A stretch of 47,059 bases of DNA. Source: Oscillospiraceae bacterium (GTDB lineage Bacteria; Bacillota; Clostridia; Oscillospirales; SIG519). Below, one piece after another: positions 26,404-34,221 of this stretch. Numbering within the stretch: position 1 is the stretch's first letter; every line of letters begins with the position of its first letter. Made by a program: the position numbers and the translations under genes. The stretch lies in assembly GCA_015067255.1 (NCBI GenBank), contig SVMS01000013.1:1-47059 (forward strand). Direction: 5' to 3'. The notes beneath the pieces are model-generated. The model was not told where the DNA came from. It ran no database searches and was given only the letters and a program-made list of their open reading frames with translations.

Positions 26404-27078
26404 ATGGAAAATATGGTAAATGTATATTTTTTCGGTAAAAGATACAGCGTTCCGGCAGACCTTACAATTATGACAGCTATGGAATATGCCGGCTATACCC
26501 TCAAAAGAGGTTGCGGCTGCCGTCACGGCTTTTGCGGTGCCTGCGCTACTATTTACAGAATAAAAGGCGATAACGAGCTTAAAACCTGTCTTGCTTGTCA
26601 GACACAGGTTCAGGAGGGTATGTACGTAGCAAGTATTCCCTTCTTCCCCACAGATAAGCGTACCTATGACATAAACGAAATTACACCCAATCAGCAGATT
26701 ATGATGGAGCTTTATCCTGAAATATACAGCTGTATAGGCTGTAATGCCTGCACAAAGGCTTGTACTCAGGACTTGAACGTTATGCAGTACATAGCATACG
26801 CTCAGAGAGGCGAATTTGAAAAATGTGCTGAGGAGTCCTTTGACTGTGTAAGCTGCGGCTGCTGTTCAGTAAGATGTCCTGCAGGTATTTCTCATCCTAT
26901 GGTTGGTCTTCTTGCAAGACGTTTGACAGGAAAATATATTGCTCCTGAAACAGAGCATCTTAAAAACCGTGTTGAAGAAATTAACAGCGGCGCTTTTGAT
27001 GAGCTTATCGAGCAGATTATGCAAAAGCCCATTACAGAGATGCAAGAACTTTACAACACAAGAGAAATAGAGAAATAA
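26404..27078 (+). CDS. frdB: Fumarate reductase iron-sulfur subunit (soluble type)
   Basis: A 224-residue protein with an N-terminal plant-type [2Fe-2S] domain (RGCGCRHGFCGACATIY, with CLAC further on) and two [4Fe-4S] motifs (CIGCNACTKACT; CVSCGCCSVRCP). This is FrdB/SdhB-like wiring. The methanogen thiol-dependent homologue TfrB carries a fused CCG domain; this one does not, but separate HdrB and HdrC genes lie upstream. It continues the Flx-Hdr run with a 21-base gap and directly precedes frdA. Confidence 0.85.
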   Translation: MENMVNVYFFGKRYSVPADLTIMTAMEYAGYTLKRGCGCRHGFCGACATIYRIKGDNELKTCLACQTQVQEGMYVASIPFFPTDKRTYDINEITPNQQIMMELYPEIYSCIGCNACTKACTQDLNVMQYIAYAQRGEFEKCAEESFDCVSCGCCSVRCPAGISHPMVGLLARRLTGKYIAPETEHLKNRVEEINSGAFDELIEQIMQKPITEMQELYNTREIEK

Positions 27079-27090
27079 GGAGGGTATATT

Positions 27091-28692
27091 ATGTTTACAG
27101 CTGAAATGATGAAATCCGTTGAAAAGGTTGAGGCTACAAGAGCTGCACGTATGGCTACAGAGCCAAGACGTATGACTGCAGAGGAAAAGTCTACCCTTCT
27201 TAAAGCTTTTCACCCCGACTACCGTGAAGACGGTTTTGCAGAAATTAAAATAGGTCTTAACAAAGGACAGAAGGCTCCCGCTGAGTTAACCCATCTTATT
27301 CATTCCAACAGCCGTCTTTTGAATAAGGATGTAGATTTAAGCAAGGTAGATTATGATGTAGACGTTTTGGTTATCGGCGGCGGCGGCGCAGGCTCTTCTG
27401 CGGCTATTGAAGCTCACGAAGCAGGCGCAAACGTTATGATTGTAACAAAGCTTCGTATAGGTGATGCCAATACAATGATGGCAGAGGGCGGTATTCAGGC
27501 GGCAGATAAGGAAAATGACTCTCCCGTACAGCACTATCTTGACGCTTTCGGCGGCGGTCACTTTGCGGCAAGACCTGAGCTTTTACGCCGTCTTGTTATG
27601 GAAGCTCCCGATGCTATTCAATGGCTTAATAAATTAGGCGTTATGTTTGACAAGGACGCAGACGGAAGAATGGTTACAACCCACGGCGGCGGTACCTCAA
27701 GAAAGAGAATGCACGCTTGTAAGGACTATTCCGGCGCAGAAATTATGCGTACCTTGAGAGATGAGGTTATCAACCGTCAGATTCCCGTTGTTGATTTCAC
27801 CTCTGCAATAGAGCTTATAAAGGACGAAAAGGGTCAGGTTGCAGGCGCAGTTCTTATGAATATGGAAACAGAGGACCTGCTCGTTGCACGTGCTAAGACA
27901 GTTATTATTGCAACAGGCGGCGCAGGAAGACTTCACTATCAGGGCTTCCCCACATCAAACCATTACGGCGCAACAGCTGACGGCCTTGTTTTAGGCTACC
28001 GTGCAGGCGCTCCTCTTCTTTATCAGGATACAATTCAGTATCATCCCACAGGCGTTGCTTTCCCTTCACAGATATTCGGCGCGCTTGTTACAGAGAAGGT
28101 ACGTTCCTTGGGCGCTATGCTTGTAAACGTTGACGGTGAAGCATTTATGCATCCCTTAGAGACCCGTGACGTTTCTGCGGCTTCCATTATCCGTGAATGT
28201 ACAGAGCGCAACAAGGGTGTTACAACTCCTTTGGGCAGCGGTGTATGGCTCGATACTCCTATGATTGAGCTTATCGGCGGCGAAGGCACCATTGAAAAGC
28301 GTATTCCTGCTATGATGCGTATGTATATGAACTACGGAATAGATATGCGTAAGCTTCCTATTCTTATTTATCCTACTCTCCACTATCAGAACGGCGGTCT
28401 TGAAATCGGCGGAGACGGTTTTACAAAGACTATCAGCAACCTACTCGTTGCAGGCGAGGCTGTCGGCGGAATACACGGAAGAAATCGTCTTATGGGTAAT
28501 TCACTTCTTGATATTATCGTATTCGGACGTAATGCTGGTAAGGCTGCAGCGGCAAGAGCTAAGGATGTTCAGTTAGGTAATATGACACTATCTCACATCG
28601 AGGCTTACGCTGAGGAGCTTAAGAAAGCAGGCGTTGAGGCTGACGACGTTTCACCCTTGCTTTTACCCAAATACGCACGTCACGAGAGATAA
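27091..28692 (+). CDS. frdA: Fumarate reductase flavoprotein subunit (soluble type)
   Basis: A 533-residue FAD protein of the fumarate reductase/succinate dehydrogenase/L-aspartate oxidase family. The FAD loop VLVIGGGGAGSSAA is at about 92-105, followed by MMAEGGIQAA, HGGGTSRKRMHA, the YHPTG motif and the C-terminal segment HGRNRLMGNSLLDIIVFG. The first 85 residues form an extension before the FAD loop. No FrdC/FrdD anchor follows. An L-aspartate oxidase is possible by sequence, but the adjacent frdB and fumAB genes favour fumarate. AAGGAGG precedes the ATG. Confidence 0.85.
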   Translation: MFTAEMMKSVEKVEATRAARMATEPRRMTAEEKSTLLKAFHPDYREDGFAEIKIGLNKGQKAPAELTHLIHSNSRLLNKDVDLSKVDYDVDVLVIGGGGAGSSAAIEAHEAGANVMIVTKLRIGDANTMMAEGGIQAADKENDSPVQHYLDAFGGGHFAARPELLRRLVMEAPDAIQWLNKLGVMFDKDADGRMVTTHGGGTSRKRMHACKDYSGAEIMRTLRDEVINRQIPVVDFTSAIELIKDEKGQVAGAVLMNMETEDLLVARAKTVIIATGGAGRLHYQGFPTSNHYGATADGLVLGYRAGAPLLYQDTIQYHPTGVAFPSQIFGALVTEKVRSLGAMLVNVDGEAFMHPLETRDVSAASIIRECTERNKGVTTPLGSGVWLDTPMIELIGGEGTIEKRIPAMMRMYMNYGIDMRKLPILIYPTLHYQNGGLEIGGDGFTKTISNLLVAGEAVGGIHGRNRLMGNSLLDIIVFGRNAGKAAAARAKDVQLGNMTLSHIEAYAEELKKAGVEADDVSPLLLPKYARHER

Positions 28693-28733
28693 ATTCGGCA
28701 ATACACTCAACCAAAATGAAAGGCGGTAAAAAA

Positions 28734-29408
28734 ATGAGAAAAATTTTAGCTGTTCTTTTAGTAGTTATTTTGTTAGTATGCTTTGCAGGCTGTAAAAACA
28801 GACCTGCCGAAAGCTCTTCTTGCGTAAGTGATATAAGCAATATGGATAAAACCGATATAAGCAGTACAGAAAACAGCGACAGCGGGATATCCTCAGAGAT
28901 TATAAGCTCTGAAATATCCTCTGAGGCTTCAAGCTCTGAAAACAAGAATTCTTTTGTATCGGAGTCAAGCTCATCGGATGTCAGCTCGGAGGTTTTTGAA
29001 GGGGTAAATCCTTTAGAGTCTTTTCTGAAGCCCGAAGACCGGAATATGTATAGAATGCTGGATGACGAAAAGCGGATATTTAAAGGGGACAAGATGTATA
29101 TTGTAGAGGTAGGTTTTTCAAAGGGAGAAAAGTGCTATATTTCTGTAGTGGAATATGTAACTACCAATGAAACAAATAACACCTCTTTCCATAACGGTAA
29201 ATATTACAAGTTTTCCCAAAGAAAAAGTTTTAATTACTATTATAGACTGACTTCAACCGAAATTCTATTAAGACCGGAAAGAGAGTTTAAAATAGAAATA
29301 AATATCACTATGCTCAGTGAAAAACAGCTTAAAATCACTCATTGCGAGAACGAACTTTTAAATCAGATTTTGCCTAAAGATACGGTGTTTGTTTTAAACA
29401 ATCAATGA
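28734..29408 (+). CDS. Ser-rich lipoprotein
   Basis: A 224-residue lipoprotein from the ATG at 28734, preceded by AAAGGCGG; an ATG at 28716 lacks that site. Lipobox CFAGC sits at the end of the signal, followed by a linker of about 70 residues very rich in Ser, Asp and Glu with repeated ISSE-like units, then a domain of about 125 residues (NMYRMLDDEKRIFKGDKMY). It lies between frdA and fumA and interrupts the metabolic run. The function is unknown. Confidence 0.7.
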   Translation: MRKILAVLLVVILLVCFAGCKNRPAESSSCVSDISNMDKTDISSTENSDSGISSEIISSEISSEASSSENKNSFVSESSSSDVSSEVFEGVNPLESFLKPEDRNMYRMLDDEKRIFKGDKMYIVEVGFSKGEKCYISVVEYVTTNETNNTSFHNGKYYKFSQRKSFNYYYRLTSTEILLRPEREFKIEINITMLSEKQLKITHCENELLNQILPKDTVFVLNNQ

Positions 29409-29460
29409 TAACCTTGTTGTTATCACAATAAAAACTTACATTTTACAAAGGAGTAATAAA

Positions 29461-30303
29461 ATGCGTGAAATTGATGTAAGTCAGCTTACTGATGTTATCG
29501 AGAGACTTTGCATAGATGCAAACTGTCATCTGCCCTCCGACGTCAAGTGCGCAATTAAAAATTGCCGTGCCTGCGAGGACGGAAAAATCGCTCAGGGTGT
29601 ACTTGATAACATCATAGAAAATTACGAAATTGCAGATAATGAATGTGTTCCCATCTGTCAGGATACAGGAATGGCTTGCGTTTTCCTTGAGATAGGACAG
29701 GACGTTCATCTCGTAGGCGGCAACCTTACCGATGCTGTAAACGAAGGTGTACGCAGAGGCTATGACAAGGGCTATTTGAGAAAGTCCGTAGTTAAAGACC
29801 CTGTACGCAGAGGAAACACAGGGGACAATACTCCTGCTATGATTTATACTGAGATTGTACCCGGCGAAAACGTTAAAATCACCGTAGGTCCCAAAGGCTT
29901 CGGAAGTGAAAATATGAGCCAAATCCGTATGTTCAAGCCTTCAGCAGGACTTCAGGGCATTAAAGACTTTATTATAGAGGCTGTTGAAACAGCTGGTCCT
30001 AACCCCTGTCCTCCCATGGTTGTAGGCGTGGGCATAGGCGGTACCTTTGACAAAGCCGCGCTTCTTGCTAAAAAAGCGCTTATGCGTCCCTTGGATTCTT
30101 CAAATGAAGATCCCTTCTATGCGGATTTGGAAAAGGAAATGCTTGAAAAAATAAACGAGCTTGGCATAGGTCCTCAAGGCTTCGGCGGAAAAACTACCGC
30201 TATAGGCTTAAATATTGAAACTATGCCTACACATATTGCGGGAATGCCGTGCGCAATTAACATTAACTGCCATGTAACCCGTCATAAGACAGAGGTGATT
30301 TAA
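29461..30303 (+). CDS. fumA: Class I fumarate hydratase, alpha subunit
   Basis: A 280-residue N-terminal-type subunit of the iron-sulfur fumarase/L-tartrate dehydratase family. Motifs include VPICQDTGMACVFLEIG (about 60-76), RRGNTGDNTPAMIYTEIVPG and GGTFDKAALLAKKAL. With the beta subunit it interconverts malate and fumarate. Tartrate dehydratase is the close alternative; position next to frd and mdh favours fumarase. AAAGGAG precedes the ATG. Confidence 0.9.
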   Translation: MREIDVSQLTDVIERLCIDANCHLPSDVKCAIKNCRACEDGKIAQGVLDNIIENYEIADNECVPICQDTGMACVFLEIGQDVHLVGGNLTDAVNEGVRRGYDKGYLRKSVVKDPVRRGNTGDNTPAMIYTEIVPGENVKITVGPKGFGSENMSQIRMFKPSAGLQGIKDFIIEAVETAGPNPCPPMVVGVGIGGTFDKAALLAKKALMRPLDSSNEDPFYADLEKEMLEKINELGIGPQGFGGKTTAIGLNIETMPTHIAGMPCAININCHVTRHKTEVI

Positions 30304-30304
30304 A

Positions 30305-30862
30305 ATGGCAAAAAAGATTAATTTACCTCTTACTGAGGAGTTGGCAAGAACCCTACACGCAGGAGATGAATTGTTGCTTACAGGAACCATTTATACCTCC
30401 CGTGACGCAGGACATAAAAGAATGTGCGAGGCTCTCGCCAGAGGAGAAGAGCTTCCCTTTGACCCTAAGGATGCTACCATTTATTATGTAGGTCCTACCC
30501 CTGCAAAGCCCGGAACAGTTATCGGCTCAGCAGGTCCTACCACCAGCGGACGTATGGATGCATACGCTCCTACTATGATGTCGGTAGGTGCAAGAGGAAT
30601 GATAGGCAAGGGCGCCCGTCTTCCTGAGGTTGTTGAGGCTATGAAAAAATACAGCGGTGTATACTTCGGCGCTATAGGCGGCGCAGGCGCATTGCTTGCA
30701 AAGTGTATAAAGAAGGCAGAGCTTATTGCTTTTGAGGATTTGGGAGCAGAGGCTTTGAGAAAGCTGTATGTTGAAGACCTTCCCGTTGTTGTTATTATTG
30801 ACAGCGAGGGCAACAATCTTTACGAAAGCGGCAGAAAAGCATATTTAGAACAACATAAGTAA
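30305..30862 (+). CDS. fumB: Class I fumarate hydratase, beta subunit
   Basis: A 185-residue C-terminal-type subunit with GPTTSGRMDAYAP (about 78-90), AIGGAGALLAKCIK and DLGAEALRKLYVEDLPVVV. It begins one base after the alpha subunit stop, consistent with one translation unit. Split class I fumarases of this kind are common in strict anaerobes. Confidence 0.92.
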   Translation: MAKKINLPLTEELARTLHAGDELLLTGTIYTSRDAGHKRMCEALARGEELPFDPKDATIYYVGPTPAKPGTVIGSAGPTTSGRMDAYAPTMMSVGARGMIGKGARLPEVVEAMKKYSGVYFGAIGGAGALLAKCIKKAELIAFEDLGAEALRKLYVEDLPVVVIIDSEGNNLYESGRKAYLEQHK

Positions 30863-30876
30863 GAGGGTTTGTAAAA

Positions 30877-32136
30877 ATGACTTTATTTGGTGGATTAATT
30901 ACTATCAGTAACATTTCAACATTGTTGCTTGTTGTGTTTGCGGTATTGGCAGTTGGCTACGCTTTGGGCAGAATTACAATTAAAGGCGTTTCCTTAGGAG
31001 ATGCAGGCGTATTTATTATCGCTTTGCTCGCAGGCGCATTGTTCTTTAAAATGAATGAAAGCGGATTGATTTTCAGCGCTTCATCAAAGCCGTACGATTT
31101 TTCAAACGGTCTTTCCATAGTTGAGAGCTTAGGTCTTGTACTGTTCGTAACCTCAGTAGGCTTTATTGCAGGCCCTAAATTCTTTGGAAACTTTAAAAAG
31201 AACTTTAAGTCATATGTTTTACTTGGCTTAGTTATTATTATTGCCGGCGGACTTTCGGCAGCAGGCTGCATCGGTCTTGGTGAGGTTATAGGTTACGGCG
31301 GCAGCATCACCGAGCAGGACGGTTTTGTAGCTATGATTGTAGGCTTGCTTTCAGGCTCTTTAACTTCAACTCCTGCTTTTTCAGCTGCTAAGGCAACCGT
31401 AGCTCCCGAGCTTCAGGGCTTGGTATCGGTAGGACACGGTATTGCGTACATATTCGGTGTAATCGGTGTTGTTCTTTTTGTTCAGCTTATTCCTAAGCTT
31501 ACAAAGGCTAATATGGAAGAAGAGGTTGCAAAGATTACAGTTAAAGACGATGAAGAAAAGAAAAATATAGTTACAAAGCTTTTCGAAATTGACCATATGG
31601 GTATTGCGGCATTTTCTTTAGCGGCAATTTTGGGTACATTTGTAGGTCAGATTAAAATCCCCTTAACCTCTGCAGGCTTCAGCGGCACTTGCTTCTCACT
31701 TACAACTACAGGCGGATGCTTACTTGTAAGTCTTATCTTAGGACACTTCGGAAGAATAGGTAAAGTCAGCATTATGCCCAAGGATGTAACACTTAAGCTA
31801 TTCAGAGAATTAGGTCTTGTATTCTTCCTTGTAGGTGCAGGTATCCCCGGCGGTGCAGAGTTTGTTCAGAACTTTGACGTTATGTACTTTGTATACGGTA
31901 TTATAATGACAATATTCCCCATGATTATCGGTTACCTCTTTGCAAAGTATGTATTAAAGCTCGAGCTGCTCAACAACTTAGGCTCTCTTACAGGCGGCAT
32001 GACAAGTACCCCTGCTTTAGGTACACTTATTTCCGTTGCAAAAACGGATAACGTGGCTGCGGCTTACGCTTCAACCTATCCTATAGCATTGATTGCGGTT
32101 GTTTTGGTTTCTCAGTTCTTAATTATAATATTCTAA
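30877..32136 (+). CDS. AspT/SucE-family transporter (putative dicarboxylate/succinate exporter)
   Basis: A 419-residue membrane protein with about 10-11 hydrophobic segments arranged as two halves. Each half carries the AspT-type motif: GSLTSTPAFSAA (about 163-174) and GGMTSTPALGTL (about 374-385). The family includes aspartate-alanine exchangers and the corynebacterial succinate exporter SucE. Here it directly follows fumarase genes, so a C4-dicarboxylate is the likely cargo. It lacks the TrkA_C domains found between the halves of AspT itself. Confidence 0.75.
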   Translation: MTLFGGLITISNISTLLLVVFAVLAVGYALGRITIKGVSLGDAGVFIIALLAGALFFKMNESGLIFSASSKPYDFSNGLSIVESLGLVLFVTSVGFIAGPKFFGNFKKNFKSYVLLGLVIIIAGGLSAAGCIGLGEVIGYGGSITEQDGFVAMIVGLLSGSLTSTPAFSAAKATVAPELQGLVSVGHGIAYIFGVIGVVLFVQLIPKLTKANMEEEVAKITVKDDEEKKNIVTKLFEIDHMGIAAFSLAAILGTFVGQIKIPLTSAGFSGTCFSLTTTGGCLLVSLILGHFGRIGKVSIMPKDVTLKLFRELGLVFFLVGAGIPGGAEFVQNFDVMYFVYGIIMTIFPMIIGYLFAKYVLKLELLNNLGSLTGGMTSTPALGTLISVAKTDNVAAAYASTYPIALIAVVLVSQFLIIIF

Positions 32137-32139
32137 TTG

Positions 32140-32173
32140 AAATCGGACAGTTGAAAATAACTGTCCGATTTTT
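32140..32173 (+). terminator. Terminator of the succinate module
   Basis: Perfect 13-base arms AAATCGGACAGTT (32140-32152) and AACTGTCCGATTT (32159-32171), followed by T residues. It lies directly past the transporter stop. Confidence 0.9.
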
Positions 32174-32201
32174 AAGGGGATAGGAAAAAATGTGCAGAAT
32201 T

Positions 32202-32280
32202 TGTCAATTTCGCACCGACAAATTTTTTTGTCGGTGGTTACCCGACGGCGTACAGAAGTACTCCGAGGGCGAAATTGGCA
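32202..32280. repeat. Cloverleaf-like inverted repeat
   Basis: Outer arms TGTCAATTTCGC (32202-32213) and GCGAAATTGGCA (32269-32280) enclose two inner hairpins, ACCGACAAA/TTTGTCGGT and GTAC/GTAC with AGAA between. No gene is visible from 32137 to 32437; the remainder is AT-rich, with a possible promoter near 32350-32380. Confidence 0.6.
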
Positions 32281-32437
32281 GATAACATAAAACATATATT
32301 TAATAAAAGAAACTATCAAAAAAATATTTTTCTATCAATTTTTACTCTTTCTTTAATAAAGTGATAGTATATAGTTTTTTTATTTGCTTGTTTTATGCGA
32401 TCAGCGCTTTTTTTACATCCCCTTTTGAGGTGATAGA

Positions 32438-32743
32438 ATGAAAAGTGTAAAGATTACTGTTATGAAAACAGCAAGATATGACGATTTAATAGAAAAATAT
32501 GAAAACCCTATAAAACACGCTTGCAATATGAAAGAGGGTATGGTATTTATCGCAAGGGCTTTTGAAAAGCCCCAGGGTATGTGCGACAGTGCCTGGGAAA
32601 GTATGTCCTCTTTTGTAATGGCGCTTTCTTATGGGGCAGAGGATTTCTATGACGGTTGGATGAAAAACAAAAAATCAGCTATGATTTCCTGTAATGACGG
32701 TTTCCGTCCCGTTTCCTTTCTTTTAGAAACAATGGAAGATTAG
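32438..32743 (+). CDS. TIGR04076 family protein
   Basis: A 101-residue protein. The pattern VKITVMKTARYDDLIEKY, a central CDSAWESMSSFV and the C-terminal ISCNDGFRPVSFLLE match the TIGR04076 family of small proteins common in anaerobes, whose function is unknown. Conserved Cys and Asp residues suggest a redox or metal role, but this is not established. Its stop overlaps the terminase stop of the opposite strand by four bases. Confidence 0.75.
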   Translation: MKSVKITVMKTARYDDLIEKYENPIKHACNMKEGMVFIARAFEKPQGMCDSAWESMSSFVMALSYGAEDFYDGWMKNKKSAMISCNDGFRPVSFLLETMED

Positions 32744-34104
32744 AATTTTATAAAGGAAGAAATATCAGGCTCATTTTGTGTTGAACGGTATAACCCAAAG
32801 GGGTCAGGCTTTTTTATTATTTGTACGCTCTTCTGAGGTCGGGACATTATTCCGTATCTCAAAGAGTCGGGAGCGTGAGTTATCTCGTGGGGAGAATTGG
32901 CGCAGTCCTCGGGATTGATTTGATTGTGCATAAGCAGGGGAAGGCTTCTTATAACATTGGGGCAGCAGCCTTCAAAGAAAGAAAGCCTTGCCCTTTTTAT
33001 TCCTTGCTCGTCTTCAAAAGGAATAAGCCATTCCCTAAGGGCACGCCAACCTGAAATTCGTGAATCGTCTGCCTTTATGAGTCTGTCAAGCCCTGCCTCT
33101 GTCATTATCTGAAAGCCTGAATATCCCGTTTCCTGCCGTCTGTTCCAAAGGTCAGGAGAGGCTACGATATAAGAAATCTTTTCGTTTGGTGGACATCTTT
33201 TTAATATTTCTGAGGCTGCGGCAGATAAATTTAGATTTGGCTTATAAAGCTCTCTGTAAATATAGGCTCGTCCCTGTTCATCAACTGCCCACCACAGAGC
33301 CGCTGCCATATCAAGTCCGTAGTCAAGACTTATGAAGCGTTCCCAATAATTAGGTATTTCAAAGGGCTTTATAACGTGTATCTGTCGAGAAAATTCATTG
33401 AAATAACGGCCTTCGAAAGCATCCCAATCTCCGTCAAGAAGTTGTCGTCTGTCGTGCTCGGGAAGCTGTTCAAGACGTTTTATGTAATCGGGGTCAGCCT
33501 TTAAAAGAAAATGATTATCACGCACGCTGGACGGAATGAAGATATAGCTTCTGCCGTCCTTTTTATATACAGGCTTATTAAAAATTGCACCGTCGATAAA
33601 TCGCTCCTTTATAAAGCCGTGTCCCACTCCGCCGGGGTTTCCCGTAGCCTTAACCTGCTTGGGACAGGGACAGGTGCCTCTGATACGGGACAGCAGATAT
33701 GTGTACTGATACTGCGTGAAATGGGTTACCTCATCAAATCTTATAACGTCATATTCGGCAGACTGATATTTATTAACGTCAGTTTCACTGTCGCAGTAGC
33801 CGAATTCTATACAGGAGTTATTTTTAAAAAGCCATTTCTTCTCCGATTTTAAAAATTTTGCCGCCTGTCGTGGAAAAAGCTTGATGCTCTCAGCAATAAG
33901 GCTTCGGGCAAGCTCGGGAAAGGTGCGGCGCAAAATAAGCTGTTTTGAAGAGGGATAAGTAAGAGCAAATTGTAAAGCATCTATAAGCTGAGCATAGGAT
34001 TTTCCGCCTCCCGCAGCGCCGCCAAAAAAGACTTCGTCGCATTTGCAGGATATAAAAAGAGCCTGCTTTTTTGTTACTTTAAAATTTATATTGTGCTTGG
34101 ACAC
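32740..34104 (-). CDS. Phage terminase large subunit (TerL)
   Basis: A 454-residue packaging motor protein. The Walker A motif GGAAGGGKS is at 28-36, Walker B VIRFDE at 120-125, and the coupling-type motif TGNPGG follows. The C-terminal nuclease fold shows SLDYG (first acidic site), VASPDLW and HAPDSLRYG. All expected motifs are present, so it may still be active. No capsid, portal or tail genes are nearby. The start at 34104 follows GAGGTG on the minus strand. It faces a TIGR04076 gene with overlapping stops. Confidence 0.88.
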   Translation of the reverse strand: MSKHNINFKVTKKQALFISCKCDEVFFGGAAGGGKSYAQLIDALQFALTYPSSKQLILRRTFPELARSLIAESIKLFPRQAAKFLKSEKKWLFKNNSCIEFGYCDSETDVNKYQSAEYDVIRFDEVTHFTQYQYTYLLSRIRGTCPCPKQVKATGNPGGVGHGFIKERFIDGAIFNKPVYKKDGRSYIFIPSSVRDNHFLLKADPDYIKRLEQLPEHDRRQLLDGDWDAFEGRYFNEFSRQIHVIKPFEIPNYWERFISLDYGLDMAAALWWAVDEQGRAYIYRELYKPNLNLSAAASEILKRCPPNEKISYIVASPDLWNRRQETGYSGFQIMTEAGLDRLIKADDSRISGWRALREWLIPFEDEQGIKRARLSFFEGCCPNVIRSLPLLMHNQINPEDCANSPHEITHAPDSLRYGIMSRPQKSVQIIKKPDPFGLYRSTQNEPDISSFIKF

Positions 34105-34157
34105 TGATTCACCTCTTTTCCAAATGTTATATTTATGTTAATTTTTCGGCAATTTTC

Positions 34158-34186
34158 TTGACTTATATTTGCGAATAATATAAAAT
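34158..34186 (+). promoter_or_regulatory. Putative promoter of the LtaS-like gene
   Basis: TTGACT (34158-34163) and TAAAAT (34181-34186) with 17 bases between them, about 36 bases before the start codon. It lies in the divergent gap between the terminase and the LtaS-like gene. Confidence 0.5.
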
Positions 34187-34221
34187 TTAATTTATATCTA
34201 TATTTTAAAGGAATTTGTATA

